NCBI GenBank assembly: GCA_946629475.1
Contig: CAMOXX010000121.1
Location: forward strand, 1-8,028
Reading direction: 5' to 3'
Origin: an uncultured Blautia sp.
GTDB taxonomy: Bacteria; Bacillota; Clostridia; Lachnospirales; Lachnospiraceae
Length of the DNA: 8,028 nt
The notes below the pieces were generated by a model. It was not told the origin of the DNA, ran no database searches, and saw only the letters and a program-made list of their open reading frames with translations. How positions within the stretch are numbered: the first letter of the stretch is position 1; each line of letters starts with the position of its first letter. Both the position numbers and the translations under genes were made by a program. Of this stretch, positions 1 through 5,677 are shown in pieces.

Positions 1-414
1 GGGGATACCAGCGCAAGAATTGCCGTTGATATTTCGCAGATGACCGCCATTCGTTTTGGCGAGACGGTGAAGGCCTATGTGGAACGGGACGGAAGCGCAG
101 GTGATCTGACGGCTGTTCCGCTCGCGATTGCCGGATGGCTCCGCTACCTGCTGGCAGTGGATGATAAAGGGAAAGCTTTTGAACTGTCCCCCGACCCGAT
201 GATTCCTTACATGCAGGAACAGCTTGCGGGCATCGAGTACGGAAAGCCGGACAGCCTTCGGGAACAGCTGAAACCGGTTCTGAGAAACGAGACGCTCTTC
301 GGGGTGGATCTCTACAAGGCGGGACTCGGAGAAAAGATCGAAGAGATGGTGAGAGAGGAACTGGCGGGAGAAGGCGCCGTGAGGGCAGCCCTGAAAAAGT
401 ATCTTGTCCGTTAA
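1..414 (+). CDS. Mannitol dehydrogenase / fructuronate reductase family protein, C-terminal part (5' truncated)
   Basis: This is the last 137 codons of a gene that begins before the window; the frame is open from base 1 to TAA at 412-414. The visible protein matches my recollection of the C-terminal helical domain of the long-chain mannitol dehydrogenase family. Recognisable pieces are VDISQMTAIRFGETVKAY near the start, PLAIAGWLRYLL, a FGVDLYKAGLGEKIEEM block, and the terminal GAVRAALKKYL. Family members are cytosolic NAD(P)H-dependent oxidoreductases, including fructuronate reductase (UxuB, D-fructuronate to D-mannonate in hexuronate breakdown), tagaturonate reductase and mannitol 2-dehydrogenase. 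The Rossmann domain and the catalytic lysine region lie upstream and are not visible, so the substrate cannot be fixed. Fructuronate reductase is my best guess. The gene ends its transcription unit, because a terminator follows at once. Confidence 0.85.
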   Translation, partial: GDTSARIAVDISQMTAIRFGETVKAYVERDGSAGDLTAVPLAIAGWLRYLLAVDDKGKAFELSPDPMIPYMQEQLAGIEYGKPDSLREQLKPVLRNETLFGVDLYKAGLGEKIEEMVREELAGEGAVRAALKKYLVR

Positions 415-429
415 TCACAATATATGGAG

Positions 430-454
430 AGGCGCTCCTCAGGGGCGCCTTTTT
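430..454 (+). terminator. Intrinsic terminator after the dehydrogenase gene
   Basis: A 9-bp stem, AGGCGCTCC (430-438) with GGGGCGCCT (442-450), contains one G-T pair and a TCA loop. A T-run follows directly (450-454). It lies 16 bases after the stop codon and separates the dehydrogenase from the next gene. Confidence 0.85.
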
Positions 455-572
455 CAGATCATAATGCATCTTGCGCAGGCCGGCTGCTGTGTGCTAATAT
501 CATAATGTAAAACAGCTGTCAATCCGGGAACGCATGTCTCCGGAACGGAGGCGGGAATACAAGGAGATAATT

Positions 573-746
573 ATGATACCCAAAGATCCGGTGATTCTTT
601 TGAGCTATGTCAATACACAGCTGAGGGACTATTATGAGTCTCTTGAGGCCCTGTGCACACTTCGCGGTATTAAAAAAAAGGACCTGATCGACACCCTTGA
701 CGGGATCGACTATCATTATGATGAAAAACTGAATCAGTTTATTTGA
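573..746 (+). CDS. DUF4250 family small protein
   Basis: This gene encodes a 57-residue protein. I chose the ATG at 573 because AAGGAG (561-566) sits six bases upstream. An in-frame ATG at 534 would add 13 residues but has no ribosome binding site. The protein starts MIPKDPVILLSYVNTQLRD, then has a short charged helical stretch with YESLEALC, and ends GIDYHYDEKLNQFI. This layout (IPKDPV.LLSYVNT.LRD near the start, Y.YDE..NQF at the end) is what I know as the DUF4250 family of small proteins in anaerobic Firmicutes, whose function is not established to my knowledge. It has no membrane segment or signal peptide, so it is probably cytosolic. It appears monocistronic, between terminators at 430-454 and 748-785. 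Upstream (455-560) I see only a weak promoter-like pair (TTGCGC 471-476, TAATAT 495-500). Confidence 0.88.
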   Translation: MIPKDPVILLSYVNTQLRDYYESLEALCTLRGIKKKDLIDTLDGIDYHYDEKLNQFI

Positions 747-747
747 C

Positions 748-785
748 AAAGGCTTCATCCCTCCTGCAGGGCTGAAGCTTTTTTT
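748..785 (+). terminator. Intrinsic terminator after the DUF4250 gene
   Basis: The left arm at 748-762 (AAAGGCTTCATCCCT) pairs with 768-782 (AGGGCTGAAGCTTTT) through a 15-bp stem that includes two G-T wobbles. The loop is 5 bases and the T-run covers 779-785. It starts one base after the stop codon. The A-rich left flank could also let it work weakly on the other strand, but no minus-strand gene is nearby. Confidence 0.88.
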
Positions 786-877
786 CGGTTCGAAAGGAAG
801 CATGCAGAATAACCATAATATTTCGCAATAAATAACCCGTTTTTGCTGAAATTGACATGATAATACGCCTGAAATAA

Positions 878-906
878 TTGAAAACTTTAAAAATTGATGG
901 TATACT
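878..906 (+). promoter_or_regulatory. Predicted sigma-A promoter of the MFS carrier gene (extended -10)
   Basis: A -35 box TTGAAA (878-883), a 17-bp spacer and a -10 box TATACT (901-906) are preceded by an extended -10 TG at 898-899. The predicted start near 912-914 gives a leader of about 70 bases. That leader contains a small GC hairpin (925-930 with 939-944, 8-base loop). The surrounding 800-900 stretch is AT-rich, as expected for a promoter. Confidence 0.6.
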
Positions 907-985
907 GTAACTGTTCGGCAGACTGCGCGCGGAATAATGCGCGTTCTTCGTGCAGCCGGCCAATACTGGGAAAGGAAGAAAAATC

Positions 986-2269
986 ATGAACAAGGAACTC
1001 ACAAACAGCAAATTCGGCAAATGGGGCTGGAGCATGATCATCTACACAGCCCTCCTGTACTATTTCTGGTCAGGGATCGGCTCGGACGGCCTCAACCTGT
1101 ACCCGGACGCCTTTGCAAAGCTGCACGGCTGGGACTCCAACCAGCTTCTCGGATTTGCTACGCCCGCCGGCATCATCGCCGTGTTCGGCGGCATTCTGTT
1201 CGGAAGAATGCTGATCAAAACAGGCGTGAAAAAGATGAGCGGCTTTGCGTTGATTGTGACGGGCATTCTATACGCGGTGTTCGGCTTTGTGAAAAGCCCG
1301 GTGATGTACCTGATTTGCCTGACCGCATTCGTCTTTGTTTCCATGGCGTTCGGTCTGATCTGCACGGCTGCGCTGATGGGAAACTGGTTCCCGCGCAAAA
1401 AAGGAATCGCTCTCGGCTGGGCTACAATGGGAGCACCGATCTGTACAGCTACCTTTGTCGCGCTGATGAGCGCTCTTTACGGGGCGTTCGGAATCTCCAC
1501 TTCGCATGTGATCATGGGCTGCGTGATGATCGTGCTTGGCATCGTGTCCTTCTTCTGGGTGAAGGATGACCCCTCCGAGGTCGGAGCGTATCCTGACAAC
1601 CTTCCGGATGGAGCCGAGGCGTTCCAGAGACAGATGAGGGAGATGCAGGAGTACAAGAGCCCGTTCACAGTCGCAAAACTCCTGAAGGACAAGGACATGT
1701 GGCTGATCTCTGTGGGCTTCGGCATGCTGTGGATGGTGACCGTCGGCGTCGTTTCACAGTTCGTTCCCCGTATGATCAGCGTTATGGCGCCTGTGATCGG
1801 CCCGGAAGCCGCACAGAAAAAAGCGCTCATGATGCTGACGATCGCCGCGCTGGTGGGGATTGCCGGCTCCTACTTCTGGGGATGGCTGGATCAGAAGGTC
1901 GGTACGAAGCTGGCTTCAGCCGTCTATTCGCTCAGCTATATCGCAGCTCTGCTCCTTCTCATCTTCGCAAAAATCGAGATTCTGACCTATGTTGCGATCG
2001 TTTTTGTCGGGCTTGGAATCGGCGGCCTGCTGAATCTGATGCCGTCTCTTGTGATCTCGGTTTATGGAAGGAAGGACTTTGCGGCTGCGAACGCGCTGGT
2101 TTCACCCATCGCTTCGCTGATCCAGAAGGGAGCTTTCGTGATCATGGCCGTGTCCCTCGCCGCTTCCGGCGGAGACTACACAATGCCCTACATGATCTTT
2201 ATCGGGATCGATGTTGTGGGGCTGATCCTGCTGCTGCTCGTGACGAACAAATGCAAGGGAAGCCGGTAG
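986..2269 (+). CDS. MFS transporter, OFA (oxalate/formate antiporter)-like
   Basis: This gene encodes a 427-residue inner-membrane carrier with about 12 hydrophobic helices. The first runs from about W14 to W28 and the last ends near residue 419 before a short basic tail (NKCKGSR). The start at 986 is supported by AAAGGAAG (971-978); an in-frame ATG at 950 lacks a proper site. An MFS motif A-like loop (GGILFGRMLIKTGVKK, residues 68-83) and its second-half counterpart (GSYFWGWLDQKVGTK, 294-308) are visible. NWFPRKKGIALGW (133-145) and a DDPSEVGAYPDN segment before the long central loop (about 194-232) resemble the OFA group, which exchanges small carboxylates. Family membership is secure at the MFS level and moderate at the OFA level, and the substrate is unknown. 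The reductase gene begins 123 bases downstream with its own promoter. I see no convincing terminator between them, so read-through is possible. Confidence 0.9.
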   Translation: MNKELTNSKFGKWGWSMIIYTALLYYFWSGIGSDGLNLYPDAFAKLHGWDSNQLLGFATPAGIIAVFGGILFGRMLIKTGVKKMSGFALIVTGILYAVFGFVKSPVMYLICLTAFVFVSMAFGLICTAALMGNWFPRKKGIALGWATMGAPICTATFVALMSALYGAFGISTSHVIMGCVMIVLGIVSFFWVKDDPSEVGAYPDNLPDGAEAFQRQMREMQEYKSPFTVAKLLKDKDMWLISVGFGMLWMVTVGVVSQFVPRMISVMAPVIGPEAAQKKALMMLTIAALVGIAGSYFWGWLDQKVGTKLASAVYSLSYIAALLLLIFAKIEILTYVAIVFVGLGIGGLLNLMPSLVISVYGRKDFAAANALVSPIASLIQKGAFVIMAVSLAASGGDYTMPYMIFIGIDVVGLILLLLVTNKCKGSR

Positions 2270-2326
2270 AGTATAAGCGAAGGTGTCCGCTGTACATTTG
2301 TTTTTTGTGCAAAAGCCTCATTGTGT

Positions 2327-2355
2327 TTGACATGACGACTGTTATTTTGTATGAT
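2327..2355 (+). promoter_or_regulatory. Near-consensus sigma-A promoter of the flavoprotein gene
   Basis: A perfect -35 box TTGACA (2327-2332), a 17-bp spacer and a -10 box TATGAT (2350-2355) are present. The predicted transcription start is about 2361-2363, giving a short leader of about 30 bases before the ATG at 2393. It is one of the best promoter matches in the window, and the inverted repeat at its start point suggests it is held in check by a regulator. Confidence 0.75.
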
Positions 2356-2357
2356 GT

Positions 2358-2370
2358 TACTATCATAGTA
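2358..2370 (+). promoter_or_regulatory. Candidate operator: 13-bp palindrome at the flavoprotein transcription start
   Basis: TACTAT-C-ATAGTA is a perfect palindrome around the centre at 2364, directly after the -10 box. A second overlapping symmetry pairs the -10 box itself (TATGAT, 2350-2355) with ATCATA (2362-2367). A dimeric repressor bound here would block RNA polymerase. The regulator is not in the window. Confidence 0.5.
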
Positions 2371-2392
2371 TGAAGACAGGAGGGATGTTGTT

Positions 2393-3367
2393 ATGAAAGT
2401 GATCGGTATTTCGATGGGCCGTAAAAATGAACGCAGCGATATTTACTGCAAGCAGGCTCTTATGGGTGTGGAAGCTGCCGCGAAGGCTGCCGGCAAGGAC
2501 ATTGAAGTCGAGTTCCTCAACACGGTTACGCTCGATATCGGGCAGTGCCGCGGCTGCGGCGCCTGCAGCAAGGCTCCGGATGGAAAAATCAAATGCTGGA
2601 TCAAGGACGACTACTTGATGGTGGAGGAGAAGATCCTCGATGCCGACGGCATTATTATTGTTGCCCCGGTCTATTCCGTGGGTATTGTCGGCCAGCTGAA
2701 GAACATCACGGACCGTTTCGGCGCAGCCCACGACCGTGCTTCCATGATCGATGAGCAGGAAAAGAGAAAAGCAGACGGCCGTCCGCTTCTGGATGAGCGC
2801 TATTTCAAGGACCGCTGGGTCAGCTATATTGCAGTCGGCGGCGCATGGACTCCGGACTGGACCGGAATGGGACTTCCGATGATGCACCTGTTCAGCTGCT
2901 CCCAGGCAATGAAGGTTGTCGGGCAGATCAATGCCAATGACCAGGGCCGCAAGACCAGCCCGTTCCTGGATCCGCCGATGATGGAGGATGTGTTTAAGCT
3001 TGGCGAAAACCTGGCGAACAATCTGGGCGTTCCCTATGACGAGACAACCTGGTTCGGTGAGGAAGGCACATGTCCTACATGTCACCTGAACATGATGACG
3101 GTGGACGGGACAGACACCGTTACATGCGCGGTGTGCGGAAGCAAAGGAAAGGTTGAGCTTCAGGACGGCAAGATGAAGATCATCTTCCCGGAATCCGAAG
3201 TGAAACGCGCGAGAAACACGATCACCGGCCTCAACGAGCACCATGCGGAGATCGGCGAGATGATGCGCATCTGCATCCCGATTCTGATGGAGAAAAAGGA
3301 ATTCCTGAACGAAAAGAAGAAAGAATACATGGCTTACAAGCCTGTCTGGAAAAAAACAGAAGAGTAA
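2393..3367 (+). CDS. Flavodoxin-fold NAD(P)H/FMN oxidoreductase with four-Cys cluster and C-terminal zinc-ribbon-like motif
   Basis: This gene encodes a 324-residue, probably cytosolic protein. AGGAGG (2378-2383) lies nine bases before the start. The N-terminal half is a flavodoxin-like/FMN-reductase fold. Residues 3-16 (VIGISMGRKNERSD) form the phosphate-binding loop. PVYSVGIVGQLKNITDR (92-108) is the flavin-binding stretch typical of iron-sulfur flavoproteins, and a GGAW turn lies at 149-152. Cysteines 52, 55, 58 and 68 form a CX2CX2CX9C group, close to the compact [4Fe-4S] ligand motif of archaeal and clostridial iron-sulfur flavoproteins. C-terminally, C227-PT-C230 and C245-AV-C248 form a zinc-ribbon or rubredoxin-like knuckle. 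That makes the protein much longer than simple FMN reductases (about 180-200 residues). A lysine/glutamate-rich tail with a probable helix ends it. I infer an electron-transfer or reductive role for a compound possibly brought in by the preceding MFS carrier. The substrate is unknown. Confidence 0.85.
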   Translation: MKVIGISMGRKNERSDIYCKQALMGVEAAAKAAGKDIEVEFLNTVTLDIGQCRGCGACSKAPDGKIKCWIKDDYLMVEEKILDADGIIIVAPVYSVGIVGQLKNITDRFGAAHDRASMIDEQEKRKADGRPLLDERYFKDRWVSYIAVGGAWTPDWTGMGLPMMHLFSCSQAMKVVGQINANDQGRKTSPFLDPPMMEDVFKLGENLANNLGVPYDETTWFGEEGTCPTCHLNMMTVDGTDTVTCAVCGSKGKVELQDGKMKIIFPESEVKRARNTITGLNEHHAEIGEMMRICIPILMEKKEFLNEKKKEYMAYKPVWKKTEE

Positions 3368-3388
3368 TCTGTCTGACAAATGAGAAGG

Positions 3389-3419
3389 CAGCCCCGGAGA
3401 CCACCGGGGCTGTTTTTTT
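3389..3419 (+). terminator. Strong intrinsic terminator after the flavoprotein gene
   Basis: A perfect 9-bp GC-rich stem, CAGCCCCGG (3389-3397) with CCGGGGCTG (3404-3412), has a 6-base loop and seven T residues at 3413-3419. It ends the carrier/flavoprotein region and insulates it from the secretion operon. Confidence 0.93.
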
Positions 3420-3427
3420 GTCGAAAA

Positions 3428-3489
3428 ATGTCGAATTGCACAATGCTTGTCGAAATTTGCGATCAAAATATGTTGACACTGCACAATGC
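3428..3489 (+). repeat. Direct repeats in the promoter region of the secretion operon
   Basis: TGCACAATGC occurs at 3437-3446 and again, identically, at 3480-3489, with start points 43 bp apart (about four helical turns). The match continues upstream: ATGTCGAA before the first copy resembles ATGTTGAC before the second, with a one-base length difference. The heptamer TGTCGAA occurs at 3419, 3429 and 3448. The first core sits in an ATTG-CA-CAAT inverted repeat. The second copy overlaps the spacer of the predicted promoter, so these look like regulator binding sites. Confidence 0.5.
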
Positions 3490-3501
3490 CGATGATAACA
3501 T
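3473..3501 (+). promoter_or_regulatory. Predicted promoter of the vWA-FHA / FHA / EssC operon
   Basis: A perfect TTGACA (3473-3478), a 17-bp spacer and TAACAT (3496-3501) are present, with an extended -10 TG at 3493-3494. The predicted start near 3508 leaves an untranslated leader of roughly 120 bases before the GTG start at 3627. I recognise no riboswitch or strong hairpin in that leader. The -10 box is only a four-of-six match, consistent with a promoter that needs help from an activator. Confidence 0.5.
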
Positions 3502-3615
3502 CAATGCATGGTATCCGAAAACCAACATTAACTGTTCAGAAAAGAGTGCAGTGCGGGAAGGCAGCAGGGCGTACGGTGAAGCTCCGGATCTCTGCGGCAC
3601 GGCGCGTCCATGGAA

Positions 3616-3621
3616 AGGAGG
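3616..3621 (+). promoter_or_regulatory. Ribosome binding site that fixes the GTG start of the vWA-FHA gene
   Basis: AGGAGG (in the context AAAGGAGG) lies five bases before GTG at 3627. The upstream in-frame ATG codons at 3486, 3492 and 3504 have no such site, and the first two overlap the predicted promoter. This is why the 47 extra codons upstream are not annotated as coding. Confidence 0.75.
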
Positions 3622-3626
3622 AGAAG

Positions 3627-5126
3627 GTGCAGTCGGCAATTTCAGAATACTATGTCGGAGAAGACGGGCAGCTGCGGCTGTTTTTGAGCGGAACCGTGCC
3701 CGGCAGCGCGGATGGTGATCTGACGGTTCTGGCGGGAACGGAAAAGTGTATTGCGGAAAACCTAATGCCTGTACGGGATCATGTTCCGGTAAAAACACTT
3801 CTGATGCTGGATAATTCAAGGTCGGTGCGGGACTATGCGTCCTTAAAGGAGATGGTGAGACAGCTGATCCTCGGCCATACCGGGAATGAGGAGTTCTGCC
3901 TGGCTGCATTTGACACCGGGGTTCACTTTGTTTTTCCTGAGGACGGGACGTTTTCGGGAGACTATGAATCGCTGCTGCAGGCACTGGATGCGCTTGCGCA
4001 GGAGGATCTCAGCACCCATGTCAACCGCTCTTTGCTGCAGGCGCTCGAAAACACTGTGCAGGATGGCTCGATGGCCCGGATTGTACTTGCCTCGGACGGC
4101 GGGGATGCGGGGGAGTCCTCTCCGGTATCTGTACAGGAGGTGGATTCTTTCCTTCAGAATAAACCGGTCATTCTCCATATGCTTGGTGTGCCCTGGAGCA
4201 GCGCACAGGCACACGGTCTGGAGGATATGGCTTATCTTGGACGAAAATACGGTACATATCAGGACTGCAGTCCGGGAAATGAGCAGGAAATCCTCTCGGA
4301 ACTCGGCAGGGATTATGACTCCTGGTATGCCGATGTACATGTTCCGCCGTCTGCTCAGGACGGCAGCGTCAAATCTGTCATGGTGGATTACAGGTCTGCC
4401 GACAATTCTTTTTCCATATCGCGGGACATAAGGATGCCTCAGCAGCTTCTGCCTGAGCCGACAGTCAGTCCCACCCCGGTACCAACCAGCACTCCTGCTC
4501 CGACTCCGGAGCCCGAAGCGACGGAGATTCCGGCTGCATATATCGACCGGAATCCCGGAGGATTTCCTGAGAACATCTCTCTTCCCGCATCTCCCGCAAT
4601 CATCGGAGGAGCTGCGGTTCTGATTCTTTCAGCCATATTTCTTGCTGTCTTTCTGATCCTCCGCGCCAAAAAGCGGAAAACAGATGAAGTCCGGCAGGAG
4701 CCGCAGGAATTTCCGGATTATGATGAAACAGAAATCTACTCTGAAGAAGAGGATGCGGACGACCGGGACAGTTATGAGACCCAGATGATGTTCGGGCATC
4801 CGCCGGAAGAAAGGATCCCGGAGTTATGCCTGACAGATGTGAGGGATCCTTCCCGCGTGCTTAAGTCCGCTATTACCGGAAGCATCATTGTGGGGAGCAG
4901 CAGACGGAGCAGCGACCTTGTGATCGAGGGAGACCCGACGGTTTCCAGAAAGCATGCGTGCCTCAGCCTGGAGGACGGACACCTTCGGCTGGAGGATCTT
5001 GGATCCACAAACGGAACATGGACGAACCGGAGCAGGACCGAGCGGAAGACGGAAGTCAGGAACGGAGATCTCGTGCGTTTCGGTGACTCCGAGTTTACTG
5101 TGATGCTGACAGTGCAGGGAACCTGA
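3627..5126 (+). CDS. vWA domain - transmembrane - FHA domain protein, type VII secretion-associated
   Basis: This gene encodes 499 residues from a GTG start. Residues about 55-250 are a von Willebrand A domain with an intact metal-ion (MIDAS) site: D62-N-S64-R-S66, T130 and D157 in an ASDGG turn. A Pro/Thr-rich linker (about 278-300) leads to one hydrophobic helix (about 324-345) followed by RAKKRK, which predicts an N-terminus outside and a C-terminus inside. An acidic stretch (about 365-385) precedes a C-terminal FHA domain (about 410-495) with SRKH (440-443) and LGSTNGT (458-464). The usual arginine of the GR motif is replaced (G423-S424). vWA domains bind protein ligands through a metal ion and FHA domains read phosphothreonine, so this looks like a membrane scaffold linking an outside ligand to cytosolic signalling. 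It overlaps the next FHA gene by one base, upstream of essC. No signal peptide is visible, which is odd for this topology. Confidence 0.88.
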   Translation: MQSAISEYYVGEDGQLRLFLSGTVPGSADGDLTVLAGTEKCIAENLMPVRDHVPVKTLLMLDNSRSVRDYASLKEMVRQLILGHTGNEEFCLAAFDTGVHFVFPEDGTFSGDYESLLQALDALAQEDLSTHVNRSLLQALENTVQDGSMARIVLASDGGDAGESSPVSVQEVDSFLQNKPVILHMLGVPWSSAQAHGLEDMAYLGRKYGTYQDCSPGNEQEILSELGRDYDSWYADVHVPPSAQDGSVKSVMVDYRSADNSFSISRDIRMPQQLLPEPTVSPTPVPTSTPAPTPEPEATEIPAAYIDRNPGGFPENISLPASPAIIGGAAVLILSAIFLAVFLILRAKKRKTDEVRQEPQEFPDYDETEIYSEEEDADDRDSYETQMMFGHPPEERIPELCLTDVRDPSRVLKSAITGSIIVGSSRRSSDLVIEGDPTVSRKHACLSLEDGHLRLEDLGSTNGTWTNRSRTERKTEVRNGDLVRFGDSEFTVMLTVQGT

Positions 5127-5677
5127 TGATGGAGAAAAAAAGAAGACAGGGCAAATCCGAAGGAGTGTACAGAGAAAGGGAAGGCGCTCTGGAGAGGATG
5201 CTGAAGAATGATACCGATTCCGGAAAGACACCGGGCAGAAAAATGCGGAACGTGCATAAGGGAGAAAAGCACAGCCTGAAGCTGCATATCCGGAGCAGGA
5301 ACGGAATCCGAACGGAAGACTTAAGCGGTGCGGAGCTGATCCGGGCAGGCCGGGATGAGGCGAGCCGCGTTTTCATCCCCAGCAGATACTGCTCCAGGAA
5401 GCAGTTCGAGATTTTTGCCGGGGAAGACGGGTACTACATCCGGAACCTCGGAAGAACCAATCCGACTATCCTGATCCGCGGAGGGCGCTCTCTTTCCCTT
5501 TCGGAGGAACCGGCCCGGCTTATGGACGGAGACCACCTGAAGGCGGGGGATGTCCTTTTCGGAGTCAGCATCCTCTGGGAGGCGGGAAACGAAATGGACG
5601 GTGAAGAAAGGGACTGCAGAAAAAGAAGCGGGTTGTACGGGGATGATATCCGGAACGAGGTGGAACCATGGGAATGA
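5126..5677 (+). CDS. Small FHA domain protein upstream of EssC
   Basis: This gene encodes a 183-residue soluble protein with no signal peptide or membrane helix. Its start overlaps the previous stop codon (TGATG, sharing base 5126). A second ATG at 5129 is equally possible, with CAGGGA (5115-5120) as a weak binding site, so translation is probably coupled. The first 50 residues are strongly basic and look disordered (several KR/EK clusters). Residues about 50-155 form a divergent FHA domain: AGRDEASRVFIPSRYCSRKQ carries the G-R (75-76) and S-R (90-91) residues, and NLGRTNPT (107-114) stands where NGT is usual. Q93 replaces the normal FHA histidine. The acidic and basic tail (156-183) is unmodelled. 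By position, its likely role is a phospho-dependent adaptor between the vWA-FHA protein and EssC. This is inference, and I do not recognise a named family. Confidence 0.8.
   Translation: MMEKKRRQGKSEGVYREREGALERMLKNDTDSGKTPGRKMRNVHKGEKHSLKLHIRSRNGIRTEDLSGAELIRAGRDEASRVFIPSRYCSRKQFEIFAGEDGYYIRNLGRTNPTILIRGGRSLSLSEEPARLMDGDHLKAGDVLFGVSILWEAGNEMDGEERDCRKRSGLYGDDIRNEVEPWE

Noticed and set aside
937..1569. Overlapping + strand open frame in another frame of the MFS gene start
   Set aside because: The product is Arg/Cys/His-rich with no domain, while the 986-2269 frame gives a clear membrane carrier with a good ribosome binding site.
2270..2326. Possible terminator after the MFS gene (TTTGTTTTTTGTGCAAA stretch)
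   Set aside because: There is a T-run but no stable GC-containing stem before it, so I do not call it a terminator.
2363..3484. Long minus-strand open frame (373 codons) opposite the flavoprotein gene
   Set aside because: It is the mirror of a well-supported + strand gene, has no recognisable domain (His/Leu/Arg-rich shadow composition), and would run through the strong terminator at 3389-3419.
3486..3626. Upstream ATG start giving the vWA-FHA protein 47 extra residues
   Set aside because: No ribosome binding site lies near it, it overlaps the repeats and predicted promoter, and the added segment has no signal peptide. The GTG at 3627 has AGGAGG at proper spacing.
3508..3626. Possible riboswitch in the long leader of the secretion operon
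   Set aside because: I looked for conserved c-di-GMP, cobalamin and similar motifs and for a strong stem followed by a T-run, and saw none.
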